From contig CACXOM010000001.1 in NCBI GenBank assembly GCA_902769255.1, forward strand, positions 62,001 through 126,000: 64,000 nucleotides of DNA, in the 5' to 3' direction. Below, piece by piece: positions 62,954-64,000 of the stretch; position 1 is the stretch's first letter, and every line of letters begins with the position of its first letter. Below the pieces are notes generated by a model. The model was given only the letters and a program-made list of their open reading frames with translations, had not been told where the DNA came from and did not search any database. The DNA is from Oscillospiraceae bacterium (lineage in GTDB: Bacteria; Bacillota; Clostridia; Oscillospirales; Acutalibacteraceae). A program made the position numbers and the translations under genes.

Positions 62954-63017
62954 AAAGGCGTTCATTCATAATAAGGATTTTGTGTCCTTATCTTGAATGA
63001 GCGCCTTTTATTTTTTT
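62954..63017 (+). promoter_or_regulatory. Attenuator-like terminator before the class II amidotransferase gene
   Basis: 15-bp stem (one G-T pair) 62954-62968/62994-63008 with an inner ATAAGGA/TCCTTAT hairpin, followed by TTTTATTTTTTT, placed between the promoter and the ribosome binding site. Transcription must pass it to reach the gene. Confidence 0.72.
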
Positions 63018-63034
63018 ATGAAAGGAAGAAATTT

Positions 63035-64000
63035 ATGAAATTAGAAGGCGAAGTAAGAATTCCTTCAGGCTGCGCCATTTCTGCAGTAATATCTAAAGAA
63101 GGAAATTTAATGACAGGTGAAAGCATTATTAAAAGTATGATTCCTATGCACGACCGTTCAAACGGCTTGGGCGGCGGTTTTGCAGGCTACGGCATTTACC
63201 CTGAATATAAAGATTATTATGCTTTTCATATTTTTTATAATGACAATATTTCAAGAAACAAATGCGAAAGTTTCTTAAAAGACAGTTTTGAAATTGTTAA
63301 AGCAGAGAACATTCCTATTAAAAAGATTCCTGAAATTACAGATGTTCCTCTTATCTGGCGTTATTTTGTAGCACCGCTTGCTTCAACTCTTTCTCGTTTA
63401 CAATTAGATGAAAAAACTTATGTTGCAAGAACGGTAACAAAAATTAATAACGAAATAAACGGCGCTTATGTATTCTCAAGCGGTAAAAATATGGGCGTTT
63501 TCAAAGCGGTAGGATTTCCCGAAGATGTCGGCAGATTTTACAGATTAGACGAATACAAAGGCTATTCTTGGACCGCTCACGGCAGATACCCTACAAACAC
63601 ACCGGGCTGGTGGGGAGGAGCGCACCCATTTGCGCTTCTTGATTACTCAATTGTTCATAACGGTGAAATTTCATCTTATGACGCTAACAGAAGATTTATT
63701 GAAATGTTCGGTTATAAATGTAATTTACAAACAGATACAGAGGTTATTACTTATATTATAGACTACCTTGTAAGAAGACAAGGGCTTACTTTGGAAGAAA
63801 CTGCAAATGTAATTGCAGCGCCGTTCTGGTCGACAATTGAAAAGAAAAAAGGTTTTGACAAAGGAAAATACACTTATTTAAGAACAGTTTTTTCAAGTCT
63901 TTTGGTAACAGGCCCGTTTTCAATAGTTTTAGGTTACGAAGGCGGTTTAATGGCGTTAAACGACAGATTAAAACTTCGTTCAATGGTAGTTGGCGAAAAA
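63035..64000 (+). CDS. Class II glutamine amidotransferase of split glutamate synthase type (3' truncated by window edge)
   Basis: 322 codons, open to the window end. After a 12-residue propeptide (MKLEGEVRIPSG), Cys13 in SGCAIS is the likely N-terminal nucleophile after processing. GATase features follow: MHDRSNGLGGGFAGYGIYPEYKDYYAFH, HGRYPTNTPGWWGGAHPFALLDYSIVHNGEISSYDANR (substrate pocket) and LQTDTEVITYIIDYL. It supplies ammonia from glutamine, probably to FMN and GXGXG subunits encoded beyond the window. Divergent from glnN, it would complete a GS-GOGAT pair. AAAGGAAG lies before the ATG. Confidence 0.85.
   Translation, partial: MKLEGEVRIPSGCAISAVISKEGNLMTGESIIKSMIPMHDRSNGLGGGFAGYGIYPEYKDYYAFHIFYNDNISRNKCESFLKDSFEIVKAENIPIKKIPEITDVPLIWRYFVAPLASTLSRLQLDEKTYVARTVTKINNEINGAYVFSSGKNMGVFKAVGFPEDVGRFYRLDEYKGYSWTAHGRYPTNTPGWWGGAHPFALLDYSIVHNGEISSYDANRRFIEMFGYKCNLQTDTEVITYIIDYLVRRQGLTLEETANVIAAPFWSTIEKKKGFDKGKYTYLRTVFSSLLVTGPFSIVLGYEGGLMALNDRLKLRSMVVGEK

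Larger units (their letters stand above)
62700..63034. other. 335-bp divergent nitrogen control region
   Basis: No gene is seen here. It holds two back-to-back 17-bp-spaced promoters, two hairpins in the glnN leader and one in the + strand leader, listed separately. The 20-nt start sequences of both leaders are nearly the same. Confidence 0.8.

Overview
The window looks like chromosomal core sequence from a low-GC, spore-forming Clostridia member, most likely near the Ruminococcus/Oscillospirales group. The organism call is inferred from AT-rich codon use, spo0A-spoIVB synteny, a GerA-type germination protein, class III glutamine synthetase, ECF transporter genes, a T-box leader and a cohesin-like secreted protein. 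I see no rRNA, tRNA, CRISPR array, prophage, insertion sequence or replication origin.

Layout. 1-5.8 kb (+): end of galU, rpsF-ssb-rpsR, a secreted C39-like protein, an M14 peptidase on the minus strand, and rpsB-tsf. 5.8-15 kb (-): a candidate small RNA, then aspS and hisS behind an Asp-type T-box, then mgsA, minD, the PBP2 gene, mreD, mreC and mreB, transcribed from mreB towards hisS. 15-30 kb (+): a SpoVAF-like germination protein, a small secreted FN3 protein, then one long operon ruvC-ruvA-ruvB-glmM-methyltransferase-ecfA1-ecfA2-ecfT-truA-(DUF5711-like)-cvpA-pgsA-zinc-finger Clp ATPase. 30.4-35 kb: a giant secreted modular protein. 35-42.8 kb (-): DUF2207 and LemA membrane proteins, a 2-hydroxyacyl-CoA dehydratase/activase pair that may be one split gene, and dus.

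42.9-45.1 kb (+): metY-metA, an O-acetylhomoserine route to methionine. 45.1-49.6 kb: a YfcE-type phosphodiesterase (-), then spoIVB, spo0A and a SipL-like SPOCS/LysM protein. 49.7-52.3 kb: a P-type ATPase lacking the usual TGE glutamate. 52.5-55.6 kb: the feoA-feoA-feoB iron operon plus a 56-residue FeoB-associated protein, with four DtxR-like palindromes. 55.7-58.7 kb: an ABC exporter pair behind a perfect operator palindrome. 58.8-64 kb: nitrogen assimilation, with glnN and an Amt-PII fusion (-) divergent from a class II glutamine amidotransferase of split-glutamate-synthase type (+) that runs off the end.

The signals I find most worth pursuing are the two divergent nitrogen leaders that share promoter spacing, a 20-nt start sequence and an attenuator hairpin; the orphan promoter and structured RNA between tsf and aspS; the repeated unknown module in the giant secreted protein; the DtxR-like operator cluster on feo; the apparent one-base split of the dehydratase/activase gene; and the key-residue losses in the P-type ATPase, Spo0A receiver and methylglyoxal synthase. 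Most promoters called here are TTGACA-like/TATAAT-like pairs with exactly 17-bp spacing, read directly from the sequence.
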